From Clostridiales bacterium (GTDB lineage: Bacteria; Bacillota; Clostridia; Christensenellales; Aristaeellaceae), in assembly GCA_012512355.1 (NCBI GenBank), contig JAAZEI010000070.1, positions 1 to 14,093 of the forward strand: 14,093 bases of DNA, in the 5' to 3' direction. A model generated the notes under the pieces. It saw only the letters and a program-made list of their open reading frames with translations. It did not search any database and was not told the DNA's origin. Every line of letters begins with the position of its first letter. Position 1 is the stretch's first letter. Positions 6,778 through 12,903 of this stretch are shown here, piece after piece. The position numbers were made by a program, and so were the translations under genes.

Positions 6778-7116
6778 TCAGGCAGGGATACCCTGCTGCG
6801 CCAGAATGCCGCACAGCGCATAGGCTGACAGAGGGCTTGAAATCACTACGATTCCCTCTTCCCTGGCTTTGTTGAGGGAGCTGTCTTCCATCTGGATGTC
6901 TTCGGGCAAAATAACGCAGCTCATCTCATGCAAAGCCGCGATGGCGATGACGTTGAGGTGGGTCTGCACAGTTATCCAGGCCATATTCTGACGCCCTTTG
7001 GCCATCACCCAGCTGAGCAGATCGCAGACGTAGGCCGACGTGATGCTCCTGTCTGAATTGTTTTCCTGTGTGAGCAGTTTTCCCTGTATGAGCGGCAGCA
7101 CTTGCTGTATGTTCAT
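6778..7116 (-). CDS. DRTGG-domain protein
   Basis: This small protein of 112 residues resembles stand-alone DRTGG-domain proteins: the signature region DRSITSAYVCDLLSWVM lies at 22-38, followed by WITVQTHLNVIAIAALHE (47-64) and a C-terminal segment EEGIVVISSPLSAYALCGIL (87-104). The domain also occurs in phosphotransacetylase and CBS-domain proteins and is thought to bind a ligand or mediate regulation; its biochemical role is not established. I chose the ATG at 7116, 5 bases after an AAGGAGG site. A longer in-frame extension to 7185 would overlap the predicted promoter and is rejected. It is the first gene of the operon leading to PHP, ProC-like and nitroreductase genes. In clostridia such proteins accompany PHP and Fe-only hydrogenase genes. 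Confidence 0.85.
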   Translation of the reverse strand: MNIQQVLPLIQGKLLTQENNSDRSITSAYVCDLLSWVMAKGRQNMAWITVQTHLNVIAIAALHEMSCVILPEDIQMEDSSLNKAREEGIVVISSPLSAYALCGILAQQGIPA

Positions 7117-7156
7117 CTTATCCTCCTTCAAAGGCGGCAAATTTATTACATGTCTT

Positions 7157-7185
7157 ATTGTAAACGCAAGACTTGAAGGGAGCAA
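7157..7185 (-). promoter_or_regulatory. Sigma-A-type promoter for the DRTGG-PHP-ProC-nitroreductase operon
   Basis: On the minus strand TTGCTC (7185-7180) and TACAAT (7162-7157) are spaced by exactly 17 bases. The -10 box lies about 40 bases upstream of the DRTGG gene start. Both hexamers are fair matches to the consensus. The FNR-like box is about 80 bases upstream of this promoter, too far for direct overlap. Confidence 0.6.
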
Positions 7186-7232
7186 GTAAAACAGGGATAT
7201 GTTCGCGCTGTAGCATCCTAGAAAGATAAAAC

Positions 7233-7272
7233 TTGATTATTATCATAGTATTTTGCCCTTGATTGGTATAAA
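7233..7272 (+). promoter_or_regulatory. FNR-type box and associated promoter upstream of ferredoxin
   Basis: TTGAT-TATT-ATCAT at 7233-7246 matches the FNR consensus TTGAT-N4-ATCAA in nine of ten defined bases. A -10-like TATAAA lies at 7267-7272, giving a start point near 7279-7281 and placing the box centre at about -40 to -41.5, the position of a class II FNR activator site. No good -35 hexamer is present, as expected for an activator-dependent promoter. The likely binder is the FNR-type protein encoded at 7685-8380. The functional link is inferred. Confidence 0.6.
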
Positions 7273-7424
7273 ATATAGATGCAGGCAAAGTCCCGATGCA
7301 CCATCAGCCTGTGCCTGTGAGCGTTTGTCCCCCCCAGCCATGCCGGCTGGTTACACAGCATGATCAGAATGAAACAACTTGATGTATTTGCCAACATATG
7401 GATGCAATATTCATCAAATCGTTG

Positions 7425-7430
7425 TATAAT
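7425..7430 (+). promoter_or_regulatory. Proximal -10 box upstream of ferredoxin
   Basis: A perfect TATAAT at 7425-7430 lies 39 bases ahead of the ferredoxin ATG. No convincing -35 hexamer occurs 16-18 bases upstream. An ATCAA half-site lies at 7413-7417. This may be a second start point or a factor-dependent promoter. Confidence 0.35.
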
Positions 7431-7469
7431 ATACCAAGGAACAGATTAAATAAAAGGAGACTTTTGAGT

Positions 7470-7652
7470 ATGAAAGCACATATAGACGAAGATACTTGCA
7501 TTGGCTGCGGCCTGTGCGAAAGCATTGCCCCCAATACCTTTGAAATGGACGGCGACCTGGCCAAAGTTATCGAAGTACCCGTCAGCGACGAAGATGCTGC
7601 CAGAGAAGCCTGTGAATCCTGCCCTGTGGATGCCATAACGCTTGAAGACTGA
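7470..7652 (+). CDS. Ferredoxin, single [4Fe-4S] type
   Basis: This 60-residue acidic protein is a small cytosolic electron carrier. Cys10, Cys13 and Cys16 (CIGCGLC) and Cys51, followed by Pro, are the ligands expected for one [4Fe-4S] cluster. Cys48 in ACESCP occupies the position that in single-cluster ferredoxins is free or disulfide-bonded. A second full CxxCxxC motif is absent, so this is the Thermotoga/Bacillus monocluster type, not the 2[4Fe-4S] clostridial type. The ATG at 7470 has an AGGAG site at 7455-7459 about 10 bases ahead; an in-frame TTG at 7464 is an alternative start adding two residues. The FNR-type regulator follows after 32 bases without a visible terminator, suggesting cotranscription. 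Confidence 0.93.
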   Translation: MKAHIDEDTCIGCGLCESIAPNTFEMDGDLAKVIEVPVSDEDAAREACESCPVDAITLED

Positions 7653-7684
7653 AACAAATCTTTCCCGATGATGAACAATCAACC

Positions 7685-8380
7685 ATGATAAACACTTGTC
7701 AGGTGAAGGCAGGCTGCTGCTGCGGTGTTGACAGCTGTGTGCGTCGCGTCAACATCTTCAGCATGCTGCCTGAAAGCAAACTGCAGGAGGTCGCGTCCCT
7801 GGTGCGCCACCGGGAGTATGAGCAAAAAGAAACCCTCTTTTCCCTGGGTGAAGCGATAGCAGGCATCTATATCATCCGGCATGGCTCGGTGAAGCTGCAG
7901 CGTCAGGATGCGGAAGGCCATGAGCGCATTGTCAACATTCTGCGTGTCGGTGATTTCTATGGCGGCGACAGCTTGTTTTTCAACAGCCATAGCCAGGAAA
8001 CCGCGATAGCACTTGAACCGACCGGTATTTGCTTTATCGGCGAAGACGACCTGCGCGGTCTGCTGGCCCGCGATCCTGAAATTGCGCTAAAAATCATTCA
8101 GTATTACAGTGCCCGGCATGTCCGGGACATGAACATGCTCGAGATTCTCTCAACAGGCGATATTATGCGGCGTGTCAGCCAATTTTTGATGTGGCAGTCA
8201 CAGAATGTGCCTCAGGGTCGTATCTCCCTGTCCCAGGAAGAGATGGCAGCGATGCTGGGCATAACCCCTGAAACCCTTAATCGCAAGCTGGCTATCCTCA
8301 AAAAAGAAGGCGTGATCCGTATTGTAGGGCACCGTGGCATTGACATTGTGAAGCCGCAGCGCCTGCAGGATTATGGTTAA
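7685..8380 (+). CDS. Crp/Fnr-family regulator with FNR-like cysteine pattern
   Basis: This 231-residue protein has a cyclic-nucleotide-binding-like sensor domain (about 23-130), a long dimer helix (about 130-155) and a C-terminal winged helix (about 158-225). The N-terminus holds Cys5, Cys11, Cys12, Cys13 and Cys18. A further Cys116, in the EPTGICFIG segment, falls at the place of the fourth cluster ligand Cys122 of E. coli FNR (ETSMVCEIP). This pattern suggests an oxygen- or NO-sensitive Fe-S cluster. The recognition helix reads TPETLNRKL (194-202); the Glu-x-x-(Ser/Asn)-Arg spacing resembles FNR ExxSR. It probably recognises a TTGAT-N4-ATCAA-like site, one of which lies upstream of the ferredoxin. 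The ATG has only a weak Shine-Dalgarno site; no other upstream start exists in frame. A heme- or nitrosative-stress-type family member is an alternative. Confidence 0.88.
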   Translation: MINTCQVKAGCCCGVDSCVRRVNIFSMLPESKLQEVASLVRHREYEQKETLFSLGEAIAGIYIIRHGSVKLQRQDAEGHERIVNILRVGDFYGGDSLFFNSHSQETAIALEPTGICFIGEDDLRGLLARDPEIALKIIQYYSARHVRDMNMLEILSTGDIMRRVSQFLMWQSQNVPQGRISLSQEEMAAMLGITPETLNRKLAILKKEGVIRIVGHRGIDIVKPQRLQDYG

Positions 8381-8396
8381 GACAAACAGCCAATGA

Positions 8397-8428
8397 AGGG
8401 CACCGAAATTCGGTGCCCTGCTTTATTT
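8397..8428 (+). terminator. Hairpin terminator after the regulator gene
   Basis: A 9-bp GC-rich stem (AGGGCACCG at 8397-8405 with CGGTGCCCT at 8411-8419) with a 5-base loop is followed by GCTTTATTT. It lies 16 bases after the regulator stop and ends the ferredoxin-regulator unit. Confidence 0.85.
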
Positions 8429-8455
8429 GCCATACCAGGTTTGCGATGGTATCAT
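8427..8455 (+). promoter_or_regulatory. Promoter of the Ldh-type dehydrogenase with overlapping inverted repeat
   Basis: TTGCCA (8427-8432) and TATCAT (8450-8455) are spaced by 17 bases, a good sigma-A-type promoter about 60 bases before the start codon. A perfect 6-bp inverted repeat, ATACCA at 8432-8437 and TGGTAT at 8447-8452 with a 9-base spacer, fills the space between the two hexamers. This is the usual place for a repressor operator; the regulator is unknown. Confidence 0.6.
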
Positions 8456-8474
8456 AAACATATTCAGATACTTT

Positions 8475-8490
8475 CCCGCTATTTTGCGGG
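8475..8490 (+). promoter_or_regulatory. Small leader hairpin before the dehydrogenase ribosome-binding site
   Basis: CCCGC (8475-8479) and GCGGG (8486-8490) form a 5-bp GC-only stem with a 6-base loop, 13 bases upstream of the strong AGGAGG site. It could stabilise the mRNA 5' end. It is too far from the ribosome-binding site to occlude it directly. Confidence 0.3.
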
Positions 8491-8514
8491 TTGTACCAAA
8501 TATAGGAGGTTCGT

Positions 8515-9627
8515 ATGGAAACAAGACCTTATGTATCATGGGAGCTTATGAACAACTTTTTGATTGACGCGTTCAAGGGCTATGGTGTGCCGGCAGAAGA
8601 TGCCATGATTTGCGCGGACGTGCTGCTGGAGAGTGACCGTCGAGGCATTGAGAGCCACGGCTGCAACCGCTTCAAGCCCATTTATATCGATCGCATTGTT
8701 GAGGGCATTCAAAAGCCGATTACCAAGATTGATGTGCTCAGAGAAACTTCCACCACAGCGGTGCTGGATGCCAATGATGGCATGGGCATGGTGGCCAGCT
8801 ATTTTGCCATGGAGATGGCCATTAAAAAAGCCAAAAAACATGGCATGTCCATGGTCGCGGTGCGAAATTCTACCCATTACGGCATTGCTGGCTACTGGAC
8901 AACCATGGCCACCAAAGCAGGCATGATTGGTATGACAGGCACAAACGCCCGCTCTTCCATCGCCCCCACTTTTGGTGTTGAAAATATGCTGGGCACCAAT
9001 CCCCTGACTGTGGCTTTCCCCACGGATGAGGATTTCCCCTTCAGCCTGGACTGCGCCACCTCCATCACCCAGCGCGGCAAAATAGAATATTATGCCAGGA
9101 CCGGTCAGGATACTCCGGCAGGCATGGTTATCGGGCGTGACGGCAAGGCCATGACTGATAGCCCGGCCATACTCAAGGCACTCTCAAGCGGCGAGGCTGC
9201 CCTGGCCCCCTTGGGCGGCATCGGCGAAGAGCTTGCCGGATATAAGGGCTACGGCTATGCGACCGTGGTAGAAGTTCTCTCTGCCGCTTTGCAGGCAGGC
9301 AGCTTTTTGAAAGCGCTCAACGGCTTTGATGAAGACGGCAAGAAGCAGCCCTTCCACCTGGGTCACTGGTTCCTCGTCATCGACCCTGAGGCCTTCATGG
9401 GCGTTGAAAGCTTCAAAAAAACCTGCGGCGATATCCTAAGAGAGCTTCGCGCATCTGCCAAAGCGCCTGGTGAAGAGCGCATTTACACTGCCGGTGAAAA
9501 AGAATACCTGGTTTGGCTTGAGCGCAAGGACAAGGGTGTTCCGATTTCAGATGCGGTGCAAAAAGAGATCTTGGCTGTTCGCGACAAATTGGGGCTTGCT
9601 TACGAGTTCCCCTTTGATAATAAATAA
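8515..9627 (+). CDS. Ldh_2-family NAD(P)-dependent dehydrogenase (malate / L-2-hydroxyacid type)
   Basis: This 370-residue protein belongs to the Ldh_2 family of malate, L-lactate, L-sulfolactate and ureidoglycolate dehydrogenases, which have their own fold rather than a Rossmann fold. Seen motifs are ESHGCNRF with His48, VRNSTHYGIAGYW with His121 (expected catalytic region), GTNPLTVAFP, FSLDCATS, and the late GYKGYGYATVVEVLSAAL block. Length is normal. The enzyme would use NAD(P)H to interconvert a 2-oxo acid and an L-2-hydroxy acid in the cytosol; sequence alone does not decide between malate, lactate and others. A strong AGGAGG at 8504-8509 precedes the ATG. The gene has its own promoter and is flanked by terminators on both sides, so it is monocistronic. 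In an anaerobe, re-oxidation of NADH through lactate or malate is a reasonable but unproven role. Confidence 0.9.
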   Translation: METRPYVSWELMNNFLIDAFKGYGVPAEDAMICADVLLESDRRGIESHGCNRFKPIYIDRIVEGIQKPITKIDVLRETSTTAVLDANDGMGMVASYFAMEMAIKKAKKHGMSMVAVRNSTHYGIAGYWTTMATKAGMIGMTGTNARSSIAPTFGVENMLGTNPLTVAFPTDEDFPFSLDCATSITQRGKIEYYARTGQDTPAGMVIGRDGKAMTDSPAILKALSSGEAALAPLGGIGEELAGYKGYGYATVVEVLSAALQAGSFLKALNGFDEDGKKQPFHLGHWFLVIDPEAFMGVESFKKTCGDILRELRASAKAPGEERIYTAGEKEYLVWLERKDKGVPISDAVQKEILAVRDKLGLAYEFPFDNK

Positions 9628-9658
9628 TTTAGTGGGGCTGTAAAATATTCCCATGAAC

Positions 9659-9694
9659 AAAGACTCCTGCCGGAAGTTTTCGGCAGGAGTCTTT
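9659..9694. terminator. Bidirectional hairpin terminator
   Basis: A perfect 14-bp stem (AAAGACTCCTGCCG at 9659-9672 with its complement at 9681-9694) closes an 8-base loop and is followed by a short T run on the plus strand; the minus strand ends in CTTTG. It serves the Ldh-type dehydrogenase gene and, from the other side, the end of the TetR-ABC operon. Confidence 0.85.
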
Positions 9695-9712
9695 TGAATG
9701 GATGGCAGACAG

Positions 9713-9790
9713 TTATCCCCGTGTCGCCCCAAGGAAGAACAGGAACACGCCGATGCACGCGATGCCTGGGAATAAATAACCAATGGTCAT
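9713..9790 (-). CDS. Possible 25-residue membrane peptide at the end of the ABC operon
   Basis: An ATG at 9790 opens a frame of 25 codons ending with TAA at 9713-9715. It starts MTIGYLFPG, continues as one hydrophobic stretch (about residues 4-22, rich in Ile, Val, Leu and Phe) and ends with a charged ATRG tail, as in single-span small membrane peptides. It lies 43 bases after the second permease gene on the same strand and just before the terminator at 9659-9694. The Shine-Dalgarno site is poor (no GGAG within 12 bases), and an in-frame TAG lies four codons upstream, so ATG is the only start. It could be a real small partner of the transporter or a chance frame. Confidence 0.35.
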   Translation of the reverse strand: MTIGYLFPGIACIGVFLFFLGATRG

Positions 9791-9833
9791 GACTGTTTTC
9801 TATTCTTTTTTGTCGAGCTGGCGGATGTTGGTA

Positions 9834-10832
9834 TCAGCTCAATCCTTTTCTGATCTTTGGTTTTGCTGCGAAGTAAACAAGCAGTGTTAAAAGCAGCACC
9901 ATGCCCGTGCTCAGCAGCACGCTTGGCCAGTCCGCGGTTTTACTCAGCACCAGCTGATTGGCCTTGTAGGCCCAGTAGAAGGGACTCCAGTACATGGTCC
10001 ATTGCCAATTGGCGGCGAGCAATTCATAGCCCAAGATCGAGCCGGCGACTGGCAGCATGATCATTTTCACATTGGTGGCGGCTTCAATGACATCATCGCT
10101 CATAAGACCCATAAGGAATCCGATAATCAAGCTTAAAGCCATGGAGGATACCCCCACCAGGAGGATCATCAGCCAGTTGATGTCATCATAGCCTGTAATC
10201 AAAAGAGCGATGATAATAGAGACAAGGGCGATGAACCCGCCAAGCAGGGTTTTTCCAAGGACAAATTCCGTTTGTGACACAGGGGTCACATTGACAGCGT
10301 TGATGGTGTTATCGGCCTTTTCACCGACAATACTGATAGCGATTAACATACCCGCCAGCATAATTGTCATGGAGATTAGCATATTGACAAGCATCGTCTT
10401 GATGGGCGAGGTAGACTGCCCAAAGGAATACAGAGTCACGTTTGACGCTTCAATGGTCTGACCTGTTTCGTACAGCGCGCTTAAGGAAGCAGCATAGTTT
10501 TCAACCATGTTAGGTTCATTGCCCTGCAGGATGATTTCGTAGCTTTTGTCTTTTCGTATAACCGCTGCGACATCATCGCGTTTTTGGACGCGGGCGATGG
10601 CGTCCTGTCTTGTGTCAAACAATTCAACTTTCGCAAAGTTTTCCATATATTGGATATGCGCAGGATCGTCATTCTTTAAAAGCGCCAGGTTCACTGTCGT
10701 ATCAGCGAGGCCGGGAGTGAAAAGCGTGATACCGATGGCCAGGACGATTGGCATGATGATGATGATCAGCGCCATGGAGTCACGCCTGGCGGTTTTCAGA
10801 TCCCTCATGAATATTTTCAGAATGTTTTTCAT
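9834..10832 (-). CDS. ABC-2 type transporter permease (second subunit)
   Basis: This 332-residue integral membrane protein has an N-terminal span at about 20-38, a soluble loop of about 105 residues on the outer side, and a block of five further spans (about 145-168, 196-214, 218-243, 256-272 and 304-323). After the second span it has EKADNTINAVNVTPVSQTEF, the conserved amphipathic segment of ABC-2 permeases that contacts the ATPase. This is the architecture of YhgE/LnrN-like exporters and drug or lipid ABC-2 proteins. It probably forms a heterodimer with the permease gene just upstream, 11 bases away, whose stop overlaps this gene's AAGGAGAG site. Substrate is unknown; a lipophilic drug or antimicrobial would fit the TetR-controlled operon. 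Confidence 0.88.
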   Translation of the reverse strand: MKNILKIFMRDLKTARRDSMALIIIIMPIVLAIGITLFTPGLADTTVNLALLKNDDPAHIQYMENFAKVELFDTRQDAIARVQKRDDVAAVIRKDKSYEIILQGNEPNMVENYAASLSALYETGQTIEASNVTLYSFGQSTSPIKTMLVNMLISMTIMLAGMLIAISIVGEKADNTINAVNVTPVSQTEFVLGKTLLGGFIALVSIIIALLITGYDDINWLMILLVGVSSMALSLIIGFLMGLMSDDVIEAATNVKMIMLPVAGSILGYELLAANWQWTMYWSPFYWAYKANQLVLSKTADWPSVLLSTGMVLLLTLLVYFAAKPKIRKGLS

Positions 10833-10843
10833 CTAATCTCTCC

Positions 10844-12031
10844 TTACACTGCAAGCGTCTTTTTGAATCTGAGATTTGCAAAAAGGAATAAAAAGATACC
10901 GCCCGCCAGGTAAACGCCGCTGAATAAAAGCACATAGTTAACATCGGTCGACTTCATCATGATCTCTTTCATGCCTTGCAAGAGAGGATAGGTGGGGAAG
11001 AATCTAAGCCACAGGGGGTCAAAGCTTGGAACGTAATAAGAAAAAGCGGGCAGCATCATCGCGATGAGAAAGACATAGAGAGCACCAAAGGTTTTTGACA
11101 TGCTGTCAAAGAAGGTGGCGATCAATATGCCCAGGGAGGAAAACGCGAAGGATGAGACGATCAGCAGCGTATAAAATAAAAGATAGTGGGGCTGCGCCCC
11201 CATGACGGGGATGGTGAAAATCGAGGAAGATACAATGACGGTCGTTATGATCACCAGGAGTTTGGACAGCAGATATTTCCAAACTGTTGAGGGTGTCACG
11301 GCATAGGCACGGATGACCCCCTCGTCTTTATCCAGAAAGATATAGGCGATAGCGATAAAGAAGCCCATTAAAGCGCCCATCAGCACAACCAACAGCGGGA
11401 CAAGGGACTGGCGTGTATTCAAAAGCTCTGCATTTTCAAGCTTTGTGATCGTCATTCCATCCATGGCTGCCTGCAGAGTAGCCGGACTTTCGTTTTGCAG
11501 GATATACAATAGGTTTTGGAATCGTGCGGTTTCATATCCCTGAAGATAGTATCTGGTTGATGCCTCTCCGGCTTCATTCATCCCGACGGCAGCGCCGATT
11601 GTCTTTTCCTGCCAGGCAAGCCTGATTAAGTCATCTTCGCTGCCTGTTTCAATAATCGTTTTTTGCAGTTTGCCAGTTTTTTGGTCAAAAACCTTATAGG
11701 TGTCCAAGTGGTAGATTTCTTCATCATAGGTATAGGTTTTGGTTTCATTTGTTTCTTTGTTTTTTACACTGAATAGGGCGGCTTTCATTTTGATTTGGGT
11801 AGGTTCCGCCAATTCCAGTGTACCATCATCAAGTTCTTCCTGCAGCATCAAGGACTTGATTTCTTTACTCATGTCATAGTAGATAAACTCTTTGGCCGAG
11901 CTTGTCGGAAATTCATTCACGGCAAACAAAAGAACCGCAAGGATGATGACAGCCATGCCGATTTCAATATAAAAATAAAAACCTCGGGCAGCGATTTTCA
12001 TCTCTTTGATGTAGCTGGAGAGCAGTTTCAT
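10844..12031 (-). CDS. ABC-2 type transporter permease (first subunit)
   Basis: This 395-residue membrane protein has a span at about 22-38, a large outer-side domain (about 40-205, charged, many Glu/Lys), then five spans (about 209-232, 254-277, 283-308, 315-333 and 366-386). A conserved cytoplasmic segment, DKDEGVIRAYAVTPSTVWKY at 234-253, lies after the second span and is typical of ABC-2 permeases. I start it at the ATG at 12031, one base after the ATPase stop (TGAGATG), with a GGAAGGGGG purine run upstream inside the ATPase end. A longer frame to 12154 would lie inside the ATPase gene. The pair of permeases with one ATPase recalls the LnrLMN linearmycin-resistance exporters of Bacillus, but this similarity is a guess from layout and length. 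Confidence 0.88.
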   Translation of the reverse strand: MKLLSSYIKEMKIAARGFYFYIEIGMAVIILAVLLFAVNEFPTSSAKEFIYYDMSKEIKSLMLQEELDDGTLELAEPTQIKMKAALFSVKNKETNETKTYTYDEEIYHLDTYKVFDQKTGKLQKTIIETGSEDDLIRLAWQEKTIGAAVGMNEAGEASTRYYLQGYETARFQNLLYILQNESPATLQAAMDGMTITKLENAELLNTRQSLVPLLVVLMGALMGFFIAIAYIFLDKDEGVIRAYAVTPSTVWKYLLSKLLVIITTVIVSSSIFTIPVMGAQPHYLLFYTLLIVSSFAFSSLGILIATFFDSMSKTFGALYVFLIAMMLPAFSYYVPSFDPLWLRFFPTYPLLQGMKEIMMKSTDVNYVLLFSGVYLAGGIFLFLFANLRFKKTLAV

Positions 12032-12032
12032 C

Positions 12033-12887
12033 TCAGACAAGCCCCCTTCCGGTGACTTGAATGAATATTTCTTCAAGCGTCGCTTCTTTTGTGTGCATGG
12101 TTTGTACTTCGTATAGATTGACAACCTCGCCAATGCGCAGCCTATCTTTTTCATCAGTGGTTTTGAGTGTTTCTTTTACAACTTGATCATCTTTGAGATA
12201 GGTGATAACGACAAGCTTCTGTCCATATTGAAGCTTCAGGCTGCTGGGCGTGTCAATCAGAACGATTTCACCGTCGATGATAAAGGCTACCCTGTCACAG
12301 AGTTCATCGGCAATGAACATATTGTGCGTGGTCAAAAAAGCGGTTGTGCCGGCAGTGGTTTTTTCCTTGATGATGTCTTTGATGTTGGCCGCGATCGCCG
12401 GGTCAAGCCCCGTGGTGGGTTCATCCAAAAACCAGAGCTCGGGGTTGTTGATCATGCTTCTGGCGAAGGTCAGTCTGTGCTTCATGCCTTTAGAAAATGT
12501 GCCTGCCAGGTCATTCTCTTTACCCAAAAGACCCACCAAATGGATAAGCTCCATCGGGTCGCGGGTGGGCACATCAAACAGCTTAGCGTAGAACTGCAGG
12601 TTTTCTTTGGCCGTCAGTTTGCTGTATACGTTTGACTGCTCAAACGAGACGCCGATTGTATTGAATCGCTCATTATGAACCCGGCTGATGTCATAGCCAG
12701 CCACGCTCACATCACCTTTTTGAAGCTTCAGCAAACCCGTCAGGATGCCCTGCGTGGTGCTCTTTCCGGCGCCTGAGGGGCCCAGAAAGCCAAAGGTTTC
12801 TCCGTTTTCTACCTCGAAGCTGATGTTTTTAACGGCCAGTTTTCTATCGTTTCCATAGGAATGGGACAGGTTTTTTACTGAAATCAT
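12033..12887 (-). CDS. ABC transporter ATP-binding protein
   Basis: This 284-residue protein is the ATPase of the operon. Walker A is GPSGAGKST at 36-44, the Q-loop is Gln84 in FEQ, Walker B is LWFLDE at 151-156 with DEPTTGLDP following, and the switch His is His188 in TTH. The ABC signature is degenerate: TFSKGMKHR at 130-138, in place of LSGGQ-type, as is common among ABC-2 exporter ATPases (YSKGM-like). About 90 residues after the core nucleotide domain form a C-terminal extension typical of drug-type ATPases. The start ATG has an AAAAGGAG site about ten bases upstream, and the preceding TetR stop is 16 bases away. It would drive the two permeases encoded downstream by ATP hydrolysis. Confidence 0.95.
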   Translation of the reverse strand: MISVKNLSHSYGNDRKLAVKNISFEVENGETFGFLGPSGAGKSTTQGILTGLLKLQKGDVSVAGYDISRVHNERFNTIGVSFEQSNVYSKLTAKENLQFYAKLFDVPTRDPMELIHLVGLLGKENDLAGTFSKGMKHRLTFARSMINNPELWFLDEPTTGLDPAIAANIKDIIKEKTTAGTTAFLTTHNMFIADELCDRVAFIIDGEIVLIDTPSSLKLQYGQKLVVITYLKDDQVVKETLKTTDEKDRLRIGEVVNLYEVQTMHTKEATLEEIFIQVTGRGLV

Positions 12888-12903
12888 ACCCTTAGTCTCC
12901 TTT

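Larger units (their letters stand above)
7117..7469. other. Divergent control region between the DRTGG operon and the ferredoxin gene
   Basis: This 353-base stretch has no convincing gene. It holds a minus-strand promoter (7157-7185), an FNR-like box with a plus-strand promoter (7233-7272), and a second plus-strand -10 box at 7425-7430. The part from about 7280 to 7469 would be a leader of about 190 bases. In it, GCAGGC at 7281-7286 can pair with either of two GCCTGT copies near 7306-7318, and CCAGCC/GGCTGG around 7335-7352 can form a 6-bp hairpin without a T-tract. I do not recognise a known riboswitch class. Confidence 0.6.

Noticed and set aside
7117..7185. N-terminal extension of the DRTGG protein
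   Set aside because: It would overlap the predicted promoter, and the AAGGAGG site is placed for the ATG at 7116.
7259..7272. Second FNR-like box TTGAT-TGGT-ATAAA
   Set aside because: The right half is a poor match and coincides with the -10 element.
7296..7382. 28-codon frame in the ferredoxin leader
   Set aside because: There is no Shine-Dalgarno site ahead of its ATG and the product is proline- and polar-rich without a recognisable pattern.
7379..7417. TTGAT and ATCAA half-sites upstream of the proximal -10
   Set aside because: They are 29 bases apart, too far for one FNR dimer.
12032..12154. N-terminal extension of the first permease
   Set aside because: The extra residues are encoded within the ATPase gene in another frame and are unlike a membrane protein start; the ATG at 12031 gives a normal ABC-2 N-terminus.
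12183..12635. Plus-strand open frame of 150 codons
   Set aside because: It is antisense to the ABC ATPase and has no recognisable domain.
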